Below are positions 12,590 through 25,476 of a stretch of DNA of 64,000 nucleotides, piece by piece (position 1 is the stretch's first letter; each line of letters starts with the position of its first letter). Position numbers and translations under genes: made by a program. The notes beneath the pieces were generated by a model. The model was not told where the DNA came from. It saw nothing but the letters and a program-made list of their open reading frames with translations, and did no database searches. Origin of the DNA: Chionis minor (lineage: Eukaryota; Chordata; Aves; Charadriiformes; Chionididae); NCBI GenBank assembly GCA_013398295.1, contig VZSF01000638.1, positions 623,609-687,608 of the forward strand, read 5' to 3'.

Positions 12590-12655
12590 TGGGTGTAGCT
12601 CCCCTTGACTTCAACCAGGACACCCACCATTTGTGCATGGCAGAAATTTTGGCCT
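12590..12655. repeat. Possible old amniote repeat fragment
   Basis: The words GGTGTAGCTCC, CTTGACTTCAA and AGAAATTTTGGCC occur in order. They resemble a palindromic low-copy repeat with GTAACTCCATTGACTTCAA and a terminal AATTTGGCCC that I associate with old amniote DNA. Similar pieces occur at 15694-15735 and 24779-24850. The assignment is from pattern memory and is tentative. Confidence 0.3.
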
Positions 12656-15600
12656 CAGTCAAAATGTTATTTGTGAGGCTCTAATGATGTAATTGTTTGG
12701 GTACTGGTTTTCTATACTGCATCAAATTAATCTGCCTGTGCATATGAGAAACTACTCATTGTGAGTTCATATGGATTGTGGGAGATACCGTATCCTGTCA
12801 TCCTGGAAATTGTTAGTAGGTCTGTTTCCTTTTAATCCTTAAACTTTTCATTGTAAATGAAGTTAATTCACACTGAAACCGCAGTACAGAGCTCCTACTT
12901 GCCTGCTAGAAAACTGTAGGTGTATTTATTATTCAGTAAGGCTTTAGAAGCAAGCACAGATACTTACAGGCCAACTCTAGGTATGTATGTTGGGTCAAGG
13001 AAGTTGAATACGAACATGGTAGAGTCAGAGAGCAAAGCTACCTTCCACAGGTAGCTGAGGAGCATCTACATTGAGGGACAAACTCCATTCCCAGACATGT
13101 AGGCTACTCAGTATTTAAAAGTGTGTACCTCTTGTCATTTTTGGAACCATTGGAAGGAAAGAAGAATGGTTTTCTTTTTTTCTTTTTCTTTTTTTTTACT
13201 TTGTTTTGTGTTTTGGTTTTCTTTGAGGAAGCAGTTGGAGAGTGTATCTTTACATGATTTATGAAGGTGGTCTGAAACTTTAGGTTATTTGTTTTGGTTT
13301 TTTTAGACAGCTATTTGATTTTTGCATATGAAGAATGCAGTGGTGTTTCTAGAAGTGTCTCTAGTTTAGCAGACTGCAGAACTGGTATAGCTTTAGTGTC
13401 TCCAAAGTCAAACAAGTGAAAAAGGAAAGAATTTTGGTGAGAGCATTCAAAAACCCTTTCCAAAAAGACAGAATTAGCAAAAAATTTAGGAGAACCAACT
13501 GAAGATTTGATTTCTGATTTCAAGTATTGTAAAAAAATAAACAAGAAATAAGAGGAGCAAACAAAGAAACACAGACATGCCTGTCTGTCATCACTGTGAA
13601 CAGTAAAATAGTACCATCTCTGCAAGCCAGGCTTCCTGAATTCATCTCTAATGATCCCAATTTGTCATTTGAAAACTGAATTGACAAGATATTAAATGTC
13701 TGGACTAGAGCAAAGACAGAATCATCCATTGATTTCAGGTGCACTTATATGTTTCCTAGAAAACACCAAGTGGAAAATGGCTGTAGTTCAAAGAGAAAGA
13801 CTAAAAGACAGCTATGGCTTAATTAAGAAAAATATTCAAACTATATCATAGTGCAAAAATTATAGTCAGTTTTGAAGGCGAACAGAATGAGATCCCAGTG
13901 ACATAGCTCTGCAAGGAAGCCTTTGCACTGCTGCAAATGGTGCAGCTAAAAAGAGGATACACAAAACAGAGCAAACCAACAAAAAACCTTATGGGCTGCA
14001 AGGGAGAAATCAGCTGTTGTGAGATTATTATAGGGAAATTGAGGTGCAGCTCTAACCATCTGTGCACATGACAAGGATACTTTCAGCACGTGGGCAGATA
14101 TGTACCACAAAGGAAAAATACATAGGGTTCAGCAGAGCTCTTTGTCTTTCTTGCTGAAGAGGAAGAGAGCAGCAAGTAATAATCTAATGAAGTAGATAGA
14201 GAGAGAAGAAAATAGACTTTGCAAAGTCAAAATACATTGCAAACCATTAAGCCTTGGCTTACATTTTTCTTCTCCCTTTGTCACAGTTTCCCATCATTCT
14301 TCTCTTACTCCTCTACTTTTATTGTTTACATGACTTTTCTGTCTCATGTGGTATGCCTCTTCAGGTTGTGCAAACACTTACTTTGTGCACTACTCATCTC
14401 CCTGCTGTGTATTTAAAGGGTAATTTTTATTTTTATAGTAGTATTTGTAGTAAAGGAAGTGAAAATATGTCATGGAGAAACACAAAGCTATGTAGCAAAA
14501 GTAATCTGTCTATGGGAGATGGAGTCTGGATATTATGTGCTTCTCTTTTACAAATGCCTGTGCTGATAAATTTGTTATTGGTATATTGCAATAAAAAGTA
14601 ACAGGGAAATGAGACCACCGTAGGATAACCTGAAAAGGAAGAATTACTACTTGCCAGGCATGACTGGTATTGGAGCAGTTGCCAAACAAGATGTATTCTG
14701 CAGATTCCGTGGGAAACAATGATAAATTGTTCCTGTTAAAAATGTGTTTAACTGAGTCTCTGCTGTTCACCTTTTGTGTCATCCCAATCACTGCATCAGA
14801 GAAATCTTCTCAAAGTGCTCAACTAGCTCAATAAAAACCAAAGTAGTTTTGAGAAGACTCTAGCTCTTTCCCTTCCTTTGCTGAAGATGCCTTTGCATAA
14901 GATTTATGCTTTTTTTGCTTTTTTCCTCCTTAACTCTGTATCATCTGCAGCGTTTCTGTCAGACAGAAACATTTGGCTAAGTGGATTGAATTTAGGCAGC
15001 ATTAAAATGACCTTTAATTGCAGTCTGAGTCTTCTCTGTATTTCACACTCTTGTCCAAACAGAGACATTACAGTGCTGAAAAACTATCTTTTCTATAATA
15101 GGTACAAATAAATACTATCATGCTGCCACTTGTTGAATCCTCTAGAGAGCAGCTTTCCCTAAAAAGGGAAAGGAATGGGTCCGAAGTGAGAAATGTGTCA
15201 TTGTCTTAACACAGATGTTTATTGCACATGTGCAGAAATGGAGGGGGCGGGAATGGAAGGGAAAGAAATTGCTGAACTAATCCAAGAATAGCTTGTCCAA
15301 TATCAGAGGAAGATGATAACATGAGACAGATTTCTCACATTTCCTTATTTGCTATTGTGCAAAAATAACCAAGTGTGATAATTGCCTTTGTACTGACCTC
15401 ACAGAGAAATTCCTTCAAAAAAATTTCCATTCACTCTCCATTCCTCATAGTACTTGGAAAATAGATATTGTTTGGATCCAACATCTCTGGACTGTGTTCA
15501 AAATGCCTTAGGCTTTTACTTAATTAATGCTGTTGTTTTCCAAGGAAGTGAGGTCCATGTGGGTAATTAGGCCATGGAATAGTTATGTGAAAGGTAAAAG

Positions 15601-15693
15601 CATTCTATTGAAAGTCAAATTTAGCTCCACAATGTAAATATTACAAAGTAAATGAGTTTATCTGAGGGCAGCATTTCTTTAATACACCCATGG
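12656..15693. other. Unique AT-rich sequence with a pyrimidine tract
   Basis: A T/C-only tract sits near 13167-13199. Open frames of 93-115 codons (13311-13625, 14254-14601, 14510-14791) overlap each other on opposite strands and show no domain. No gene or young repeat is seen. Confidence 0.5.
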
Positions 15694-15735
15694 GCCAAAT
15701 TCTTTGCTGAGTCACAGTGCAACTACCATACATTT
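15694..15735. repeat. Possible old amniote repeat fragment
   Basis: GGGCCAAATTCTTTGCTGAG followed by TCACAGTGCAACTACC matches the end of the same putative palindromic family seen at 24779-24850, where GGGCCACACTCACAGTG occurs. Only the terminal part is recognisable. Confidence 0.35.
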
Positions 15736-18700
15736 AAAATCAAAGCAAATTACAAGCTGGAATGAAAATCTCTGTGGACACTAAATCTCAGATTTGAGTC
15801 AGACTGTGGTATTATATGACAGGGAGTCTACTCAAGCTTAATTCTACCTTTGTAAAGTAGGTGTGACCTGAAGCAGATACAGATTCAGTATTTAATGGAT
15901 GGTCCACTAGTCAGCATTTCCAACAGTACTTTTATTTTTTTTAATAAGGATTTTGATGCGTTTTATGTAAATTCTTCATGATTTTATTTTTGGTTTGGAA
16001 TATTAAGTGGCTGTATGTATTGTCTGTATTTGGAATAAAACAGAAACAAACCAAAAATGGTTTGGGGACCACAGTAGAGGCATTTATATCCAACACTAAG
16101 ATGCATAAATATTGGCATAAAGACCCTTTCTGCCTTCAGTGCCATGGGATTTAAAGGAAATAGCTTTAATGGGCAGCTGCAAACAATTACTAAACTTTTT
16201 AATGGAACTCTACAATGTTATGAATCTGCTCTGCTTCTTCAAAAGTGCTGATTTTTATTCTTTGGAAATAATCCCTTCCCTCTTCTTCTAAGTAAATCCT
16301 GTGTACCTGATACAGCTCAAAGACCAAAGAACACTGTTTATTTCTGGAAGACTAGGATTTTTAGAAGCCACCATTACAGTCAGTTTTTGTCTTAGAGGCA
16401 AAGAAAGAAGGAAAGCAAGAAACTGTTTCCCCATATGTTTTCATTTCTGCTCTCTGAAACATATTTCCTATTTTTTCCTGTTTGCTTCAGTGTTCAGAAT
16501 CTCAAAGCAATGGAAACTGGCTGCTGGAGTGGGAAAGAGGGAGAGTTGTGTACTTCCAGTAGGAAAATTTCTATTCGTACAAACAACATGGTCCTTTCCA
16601 CCTGAAAGGAACTGATTGAGAAACTGGTCTTTTGATCACTGGGCTAGGGAATCCATGGTTAGGTCTGAGTTCACAGAACTATTTGCTGAAAACATTTAAC
16701 CCTTTACAAAAGTCTGTAAAAACCAGTCTTTGGTAAGTGAATCAGGGAAAAACAAATCAAAACAAGATGGAAAGATCAGCATTAACTGTCAAGAGATAAA
16801 AGTGTTTTGGGGGAACATGAACAGCAGTAGTCTGATTCCTCACTGAACCATTAATGACTTCGTGAAAGAGAAGAGAGGAACTCACTGCATTCCAGACATG
16901 TCTGTAAATATTACACTAGTCTATTTATTACTCAGTGGCCTAAAGTCACATTATATAGACTATTGAAGGTCAGCAATTATAAAGACTCCTAGTCACTTTT
17001 TAACTATTTGCTTTTCTTTCATTGCTACAGTAAAAGAGTAACTTAAACTACTGATTAAGCCATGCTAGGCACAAGGGTCTGATAGACCAGAAATGACTGC
17101 ACCACTAGGGACAGCAGATTGGAAAATACAGACAGAGGAAGGAATGGGAAATAGAAGAAATAATGCAGCATCTTAGTGATTCCTCTGTCTTCTTCCAAGC
17201 CTCCTTCTACAGCTGAGTTAGAAACTTTGCAACTTCTTCTACGTGCAGATGTCTCATAGAATTTTTCTCTCCTAGCTCTCCCATAGACATTTTTCAAAAC
17301 TTCTAGGATGTATTTCACTGCAGAAACAAAAACTTTCAAACATATATCAAAACATCATCTTTTTTGTGAAGCTTAGATCATTATGTTACAGCTAGTCACA
17401 CGACAGAAAACAATTGGCCAGCGTACCACATGAAAATGGAAGCATGGGATCAAAAGCTACCAAATGTCATCACATAAAGCACCAGTAATCCTCAGAGAGT
17501 AAGAATTTTGCACTTCAGCTGATGTGGATTCAACCTTAAATGGTGATCAACAATGAAGGCCTCTGTAGCCTCTTAGAAAATTAATGTAATGATAAGCAAA
17601 AATACCTGAGGACAGTAAGAAAAGAAGGGATGGGTTTCAGGGTTTCATCACATGCTCTTTTTTGACAAAACAGATCATAAACACAATGTATGTAACTATT
17701 TTCATAGAGAATCAACTTTCTACATCTTCCTTATGTCACAGTCCCTTTGTTTTCAGCTGGTGGAAAATAATGACCATCCACCAGAGTTACTTGAGACACC
17801 AAAAAACCTCTCTCTAGTTAAGACCAAGGAAGATACAAGTATCTCTTCAGCAGTTTGTAAGACCATTCATTAGTTAATTGTCTGTTTGCACGGGTATATA
17901 TCTAGCTTGTGCTAACTATCATCCGAAGTTTCTATTGTTTTGAAAATCTACGCCCCTGCTTTTAGTTCCAGTATCCAAATAGAGTTCAAGAGTGTGAAGA
18001 GTGAATTCATAGAAGAGAATACAACTTAATTACAAAAGCTAAAAAGATCACTTATGATAATTGTTTATTTATGGACACCATTTTCGCTGATTGTTTGTGG
18101 CACACCAATTTCCTTTCAGTCAGAATATATGGCATAGATCTATCTGTCCGGATGTACTTGTGGTCTCTTTGACACTCAATCACCTTCAGAAGTCTCTAGG
18201 ATGGGTCAGGCATGTCCATACTGCAAAAAAGCAAAACTGCTTCTTAAATGCACAATCTGCCCCTGAGAACTTCATGTTACGCTGTTACTCAATGGGCTAG
18301 TTTATATTTGGAGGAACTTTTTTACTGTTTCTAACAGAACAGCTTATGCATACAAGACTGACTTATGTAGGGCTTCAGAAGTGTGGAAACAGTAAATTTT
18401 TATACCACAGGGCCAACTTTGATAAGATAAAATTATAAAGAGCTATATCATATGTATAATGTCACAAAAAACATAAGGTATACAACTGGAAAACATCTCG
18501 AGTTTCAGAAATGAAATCGTCATCTTTGTCTCAATATTTGTTTTCCAAAAATGCCTCAGCTTTGCTCAGTCACATTCATAGGCATCAGGAGTCTATTATC
18601 TCATAGTAAATAATGGTGAATTTCATGGATATTGTCTCTTAATTTTCATTCGTCATGCTTACAGAATGTGAGTATTATTTGGAACAAGTTGTGTGACAAA

Positions 18701-19621
18701 ACTCTAACAAAGAACAAAGAAAAGCCAGAGCCTTTTTTTTTTCCACTTTGATTATGTTCAGGCATAAGAAATATTCTAAATTACACATATTTTTAAAAAT
18801 GTATATTTGCTTTTTTATTAAATATATATAAAAAAGAAAATACATTCTGGCTGGACTTATTTACAGCAAAGCAGACTTGCACCTTTTAAATTGAAAATTG
18901 TGTTATGAAAATGTAACAATTGCTTATTTTCAGTTTACAGGCTGCACAATTCAAAAAGGTTTTATATGACATTTACATGCAGACATCGCATAAAGTAATT
19001 TCTACATAAGTTTATTACAGTACCTCAACTCCTTTGTGTGGAGATATAACACTGGGATGCTAAACTGAAGAGTAATTAATCAGTCTAAAATAATTTGATC
19101 TTACATGTTTGTCTTCTAATTCTCATTTCTCTCAGTTAAAGCTATTTGAAACATTAAAGTTTCTGTGTGTAGCCTATCCCTCTGGCTAGAGGTGATTCGG
19201 GCTCAGAAGGTAAAATGTAAAAGACCAAATGAAATTGGTGTCAAACTGGTGTTGGCAGGTGTGGTGGGTAGACAAAAATAAAATTCGGGGTTGCAGTTGA
19301 TGTTTTGCAAAAAGTCCATTGTCTGAATTAGGCACATCCACCCACAGTATGGGACAGTGCAGAGGTTCCTGAGTAATGGCTGTCCTCAAGCAGGGGCAGA
19401 ATAGTGTCCCAGGGTGACATTCAGACAAAGTTAATTGGTCTGAAAGCTCTGGTGCTTCTGGGCTCCTTCAAAGTTCCTGATGGTTTTGTCTCCCCAGTGC
19501 TCTTCTGAGTGAACTTGCTTCTTCCCCTGGAAGAGGACAGAGTATCTCCAACACAGTTGAAACACGTGAAGGGATTTTACCTTAAGTGACTTGGGGCTAA
19601 AATCCTCTAGGACAACTGAAT
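15736..19621. other. Unique AT-rich sequence, nothing recognised
   Basis: No open frame above about 105 codons and no recognisable repeat is present. The part from about 18740 to 19160 is especially AT-rich, with TAATTAA and TATATATA words and no decayed repeat. It is the sort of sequence in which conserved noncoding elements occur, but conservation cannot be judged from one sequence. Confidence 0.45.
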
Positions 19622-20190
19622 CTGGTCCAACGCCCTTGCCATAGGCAGGGACACCTTCCACTAGACCAGGTTGCTCAAAGCCTCATCCAACCTGGCCCTG
19701 AACACTTCCAGGGGTGGGGCCTCCACAGCTTCCCTGGGCAACCTGTTCCAGTGCCTCACCACCCTCACAGTAAAAAATTTCTTCCTAATATCTAATCTAA
19801 ATCTGCCCTCTTTCTGTTTAAAAATGATCTTATCACTGCAGTCTCTGGATAAAGAGTCCCTCCCCATCTTTCCTGTAGTCCCCCATCAGATACTGGAAGG
19901 TTGCTGTAATGTCTCCCTGGAGCCTTCTCGAGGCTGAAGAACTCCAACTCTCTCAGCCTGTCCTCATAGCAGAGGTGCTCCAGCCCTCTGATCATCTTTG
20001 TGGCCCTTCTCTGGACCCGATCCAACAGGTCCATGTCCTTCTTGTGCTGAGGACTCCAGAGCCGCATGCAGCACTCCAGGTGGGGTCTCACAAGAGCAGA
20101 GTAGCGGGCCAGAATCACCTCCCTTGACCTGCTGGCCACGATGCTTTTGATGCAGCCCAGGATACGGTTGGCTTTCTGGGCTATCCGCCA
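19622..20190 (-). mobile_element. CR1 LINE, 5'-truncated, minus strand
   Basis: On the minus strand this encodes the end of CR1 ORF2 and its 3' untranslated region. The C-terminal motif RKKFFTVRVVRHWNRLPREA appears at 19661-19867 and the preceding [14 protein letters not shown] block at 19792-20139, in shifted frames. The two blocks are separated by frame damage, so no functional protein is made. Left of 19622 the usual tail (ATTCTATGA)n is not visible, so the last 50 bp or so are lost or unrecognisable. The 5' break is near 20190, after the QPRILGCIK-type block. Confidence 0.92.
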
Positions 20191-23100
20191 AGTTAGATGC
20201 CTACAGTCTTTCTTCAGAAAGGGAACACAGCTCTTTTTTTTTCCCCCCTTCTAAAAATGCCTCTGTAAGTGGAGGTAACATCAGCCATTCCCCCTGTAAC
20301 TAGGCAGATCTTTCACCCTGGTGCTAGACATCCAGGTACTAGCACCTCTGATTGACAGGCATCAGAGTTACATCTTGTTGCAGGAATGTGTTCTGAGTAG
20401 GGTACAAGGGACTGCTTAATGGAGATCAGGTTTAATCTCTTCCAATGAAGCTCTTCCACTTGCTATGGAAAAATGAAATTCCAGGGAGCAGTGGGGGCAC
20501 TTGAGTCTCTGGGTTCACAGAAAGGGTATCTATCTGCTGTGGAAAATGTAGGTTTGATATTTTGATTTCCCAGGGTCAGAGAAGGAATCTGCGGTCAGGC
20601 TCCTGCCTGAGTGCTTTAACCATGGAGCCTTTGGCTGAAAGTGAATCTCTGTCCCATCTCGTTCTGGCCATGTTTTATGCAGACTCTGATTTTCTGCTGT
20701 GTTTAGATCATGCCTAGGTTAGGGTTAGTGCATGAAAGAAATCTGTGCTCAAAGGGAAGACAAGTACTGAATAATTCAGACTGTCTGAAATAAATGATTC
20801 TAGGTGTAATGGAAAGCAAAACTAATTGCCTGGGGTGCATCAGTGTGAAAAACTAGATCAATACAGGTGTTTTTTCATTTGGCAGAAACTAAGTTTGAAT
20901 TTTAAGGAAACCAGTTTTGGGACTGGAGCTGCTCTCTGCAGAGAAGATGGTGCAAAGCAGATTTCTTGCACACCAGCTAATGGCTCTGCTCTGACTTCCC
21001 AGGTAGATACAGCTGGCACGTTGTAAGCTGCCACAAACTTATACAGGGTGGCCACAGTTTCTCTGTGGCTTCCTAAATAGGTCACTGTTCATGGGCACAG
21101 CAGAACGTACACAGCGAGTCACAACTTTAGTGAAGACACTTGCAAAGCCACAGGAAAGGGAAGGGCAAGTGGAGCTTTTTAGAGTTGTTGGCAAGTGTGA
21201 CTGACTCCTGCCAAACTTCTCTTATTGCTGTCTTCGTCTTGGAAGACCGGGCTCATGTCTCTGGTCTGGTGAGTATGCAGAAGGTTTGGTACCTGCTGAA
21301 AGACAGGCTTGTATGCAGGGCAATTGCTCACGTGTGAGAGGCAACTCAGTTGTCAGATGTGCTGCTTGTTTTCAGCCTGGCTGGTCTGCACAAGCTGTGT
21401 GCATGTGTAAAGCTTCACGCATCAGACAGCCGAGGCAAATATAAATAATCTGCAGATTCTGCCAGTCAATCTGGCAGCTGCAGAGGTAATTAGGGCAGCT
21501 GAAGTTCACTTTGGAACAAAGGTGCTGCAAAGCTACAAATGTTTGCAATTGTCATGAACTAACAGTCTTGTCTTTGGCAAGGCTTGAGTTCACTTCAGTG
21601 CACAGTTCCACGCAGTTTCCCATTCAGGTTATTCCATGGAGAAATACACTACTGAGATATTTTAAGACTGGCTGCTAAACTTAACTACTAAAAAACCCCA
21701 AGAATTAGAACATAGTATGATGTAGCTCATTCCTAGCAATTAGAATTGTCATTAGAAGAATATAATTTATGACTTTGGGATCAATTCTGTGGTTTTGGAC
21801 TAAGCAGATTCCCTCTGAATGTAAAAACATGAATTCTGAACTCAACTTGTAATATTTCAGCTCTATTTTCTGTTAGGATAAATAAACATTAATTTAAGGT
21901 TACATGGATGCATGTGCCAAACTGCCTGAATCTCTATGTACAATACAAACTACTTTGATTTTTGCAATTAAAAAAAAAAATCCCTTTCACTATTGCTTGC
22001 ATTTTACATGTGCCCTTGTGAGACACAATTATTCCTGATGAGCAGAAATAAATTATTTGAAACAAGTGATCAGACTAGCAAACAACCCATTTGCATCACA
22101 TAGTTTATATTTGCAGAAAATGCCTTAAAAGAACACTTCCAAAAGCAGATGTGTTGTGCAGAAAGGAAACAGAAGAAGTATCCTGTATTTCACTGCAGTT
22201 CAGCAGTACTCATTGCCAATACCAACATCATATACTTTCAGAGCTATGTTTTTCTTACTCTTATGCTGTGCCTTTTGAGGTTACATCGGGCAAACCAGCT
22301 TGGTATCAAAGTCCTCCATACACGTTGGTGATATGAATTTGGATGTTTTTTCTTCCTTGTTTGTCCTTGGAAAAGCGATTGCAAAACCTTTATCAACTTA
22401 TCAGTCTTACATGTAAAAAAAGGGACATAATAAACCCTCTTTTTCATCTTTTCAGGAACTGAGAACACCACCATAACATTCAGGTAGTAGAATAACAGTG
22501 TAGGAAATCATTTACACACAGAAGTGACTAGTGATTGAGAAGTAACAATAAAATGTTTCTGCCATGTGTGTGCTGCCTGTTTTGGTTAGAACATATTTTG
22601 AAAGAAGCTTTAAAGATCCCTCAAGGATGGATTTGTTTTTGATGTTGCAAGAATCCTCCGTGGCTGCCCTTTGCACAAGAACCTGATGTATTATTGATGA
22701 TGGGAAATCCTGGCTTCTGAGAAAGTCTTGAAAGGACATTTAAAGTGTTTGGGTTGGTTTTGGGTTTTTTTGTGAAATTAGAGTTTAGGTCATATGACCT
22801 GCAGAACATCTCTAGCAGAAAAGGCAGGCTTCAGAAAAGATATGAGCTTGCTTCATTTGCAATGGCATTTTTCCATTGTTTTACTGGTTTAGTTCTGTTG
22901 AAATCATCCATATGATATTCAGGTAACAAAATAGCTAATCAGACTGGGTAGTCTGAGATCTAGATTTTTATTATATGCAAGTAAAATTATCACAAGTAAT
23001 GAGATGGAAAAAAAAAAAGAAATTTTAAAATGAGAATTCAGCAGTGTTCCACGTGATTTTGGTAAGACTATTCTCAAGTAAGATTCAGGGGTTTAAAACT

Positions 23101-24117
23101 CGATGAAAATGTTCTTGTTTTTAATCTCTTCAAAAGCTAGCTGCTGATTTCTAAAACTGTGACCATTACAACTAATGCCTATTCAAACTATTAAGCTGTT
23201 TATTTCCTTTAGATTACAAATTAATTTATTTCATTTTGGCTGCCATCTCAGAAATTAAAAGTAATTTTCTTTGCATTGATTCTTCGGTCATGTCAAAATG
23301 CAATAGATACACTTCCACATTTTCTCTTTCTATTTAATGGTAACTACTGCAGGACTAAGGTTTTTTTAAAAAATATTTCAAAATTATACCTGTGATATCA
23401 GGCTATTGTTTCAAAGAAAAAGAGGAAATACATTAAGTGTAACTCCTATCTTCTTTTCAAACTACTACATCTCCATTTACTTCGATAGACTTGTTCTGGA
23501 TTAGCAACCTGGAGGGTGTTAGATGCCTTGGCTAACTTGACGTTTTGTCGATCATGAAATTTCATTGTCCCTTCAGGCAAATATTAACCTTGCCTTCATC
23601 CTGCACCAATATTTACTTCGTAAATCAATAAACCTTGATGTTTAATCACTCCTGTTAAAGTCAATGTCTGTTTAGTATCTCTTACTACACACGATTACTG
23701 CCAAGAGTAAATTTAAAATCTCCTATTTATTGAAATGTTGCGGTGAAGTGTCTTTCTGTGTTGTTAACAAATATTTGGAGAGCTGATTTACAACTGCTTT
23801 CCAAGTGTGTGCTACAGCTTTACAAGTAGGCTTCATTGGTGATATTATTATTATTCTGCCAGCTTTATTTTTCAAGAATTGATGTAACATGATGTCAAGA
23901 TACATAGAGAGGACTCTCCTGGTAGTATAGGGATGGCCAAGTCTGGCAGCTCCACGTGGCTGCCTGAGGGCCTTTGCTAGAGCTAACCTCAACTTAGCAT
24001 CTGTAGCTCCATCAGCTTTCTCTAGAGTCTGTGGAGGCAGATGGTCCTTTAAATGGAGACCTGGACCCTCACTGAGCAACTCCGATGTAACCATGCCAGC
24101 TTTGCTCTCGCTTGTTG
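20191..24117. other. Unique sequence, nothing recognised
   Basis: This is mostly AT-rich, with short T and A runs. A 123-codon minus-strand frame (23723-24094) is the longest. It shows no domain and its upstream part overlaps the possible tRNA-derived relic, so I do not call it. Confidence 0.5.
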
Positions 24118-24185
24118 GGATGGAGGGCGCTATGGTAGCTCAGTGTATCAGGCTGTCCCTAGCCTTTGCAATCGATCCCTTCTTG
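24118..24185 (+). repeat. Possible tRNA-derived SINE relic
   Basis: GGTAGCTCAGTG at about 24134 resembles a tRNA A box (TAGCTCAGTNG). TCGATCCC about 32 bases later resembles part of a B box (GGTTCGANTCC). The spacing is about 12 bases shorter than in a tRNA, and three bases of the B box differ, so this cannot be a functional tRNA. A decayed SINE head or coincidence are both possible. Confidence 0.22.
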
Positions 24186-24778
24186 CAGACAGTCTAGTCC
24201 ATCATGGATGTAAATTCTGGCACCGCTACCAACTAAACTAGGGCTCAAGCCTGTGAAACATTCATATATTTGCATCCCCTTGTGTAAGCAGCAGTATTCA
24301 GTGTCAGCCAGATTGCCCTTTACCATGAGCAGTAAAAAAACAGTTTACAAAAGAAAGAACTAAGGTGGCAGCTTCTATTCAGGTTATCAGTTTAGGTTAA
24401 GAGCAGGGCATAACAGATAGATGCAACAGGAAGTGGGGCATTTATAAAAAAGTAAATATGAAAGAAAACTGTTGGAAAATTGCACAGAAATGTAAACATA
24501 CACTAGCCATTAAAGTCCATTCTGCTCGAACTCTTTATCTCCTTTGGGGTATGTTTATCATTCTCTTAAGAGCAGACTAAAAAAGCTAACTCATGAGCTG
24601 TATGACTTCACATTTTATGTAGATGACCACTATTTGGTATTGTATGGATGGAAACAAAAAGCTGTCAACATAAAATGTGTTTTAATGCAATGTGTTATAC
24701 CCATAGATATAACAAATATTTGTTCAATCACAGATAAGACTGGAATTGGTTTATTTCCTGACAGTACAAATGGAAACT

Positions 24779-24850
24779 TATGGGCCACACTCACAGTGTG
24801 AATCAGCTCCATTTCATTCAGCCACTGATTTCAATCAAATTTGCTGCAAG
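24779..24850. repeat. Possible old amniote palindromic repeat
   Basis: The words GGGCCACACTCACAGTGTGA, ATCAGCTCCATT and CCACTGATTTCAATCAAATT occur in order. They fit the family suggested at 12590 and 15694, whose core has complementary CTCCATTGACTTCAATGGAG-like arms. Divergence is high. This is inference from pattern, not an alignment. Confidence 0.35.
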
Positions 24851-24971
24851 TTCTGCCTTTCTGAAAGCGGTATTTTTATTCAGGGTAAATAGAAGAAGTC
24901 ACAGCCCCCTTGGAATCAGGCACAAATTCTTCGTCTTTCAAATCCCAAATGATATTCGAAAGGAGGCAACT

Positions 24972-25075
24972 ATAACTATTTCCATTTTACAGATGAGAAA
25001 ATAGAGGGAGATGAATTAGATTACCCAAAGTCTCACAGCACATCACTGAGAGCATTTCCTGCCTTCCAGATATAT
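24972..25075 (-). repeat. MIR-like (CORE-SINE) relic
   Basis: The stretch ATTTCCATTTTACAGATGAG, followed by AAAATAGAGGGAGATGAATTAGATTACCC (split here only for description) and AAAGTCTCACAGC, follows the reverse complement of the MIR core. The family order is: CCCATTTTACAGATGAGGAAAC, then GAGAGGTTAAGTAACTTGCC, then CAAGGTCACACAGC. MIR elements amplified before or early in amniote radiation and survive in birds as rare, highly diverged fragments. The ordered match over about 100 bp is good for such an old element. Confidence 0.6.
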
Positions 25076-25338
25076 ACCCAAAGCCTGGCATAGTCACAGA
25101 ACATTACTGTAATCATCTTGCTGTTTGAGACACCAGCCTTGTTTTTCTCAGGTCTTCAACCAGTTTCTCTCCTATTTTTAAACCATTTCTACTCAGATGG
25201 GAATGATTTGTGTCATAAAGGTGATCCAAGGTGTCTGTTTCACCATCAAGTCAGTGAGAAGCACTGTAAAATGTGAAGCAAATACCATGTGTTTGGATAA
25301 TCTGAAAAACAATCTTGGTCTCCTTTTCACTCCCAGTT

Positions 25339-25339
<1 letters not shown>

Positions 25340-25373
<34 letters not shown>

Positions 25374-25476
25374 CTCTCTTTCTTAATTATACTTTTAAAA
25401 CTATTTTTCTAATCTTCTTCTTTCTGTCTCACCCTTTTTCTCTCTCTTCCTCCCTTTCTTTCTTTCTCTCTCTCTT
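25340..25476. repeat. T30 run followed by a CT-rich tract
   Basis: An uninterrupted run of 30 T at 25340-25369 is followed, after a short AT-rich spacer, by an almost pure pyrimidine tract from 25413 to 25476 built on CTTT and CT units. The T run could be an A tail of a minus-strand retrocopy, but no retroelement or pseudogene is recognisable to its right, where such a body would lie. Confidence 0.9.

Noticed and set aside
23723..24094. 123-codon minus-strand frame
   Set aside because: No recognisable motif, and it overlaps the zone with possible SINE remnants.
24118..24185. Functional tRNA gene
   Set aside because: A-to-B box spacing is too short, the B box is imperfect, and no acceptor stem pairing is visible.
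25340..25369. T30 run as the tail of a minus-strand processed pseudogene
   Set aside because: To the right, where the body would lie, there is only a CT-rich tract and no coding-like sequence.
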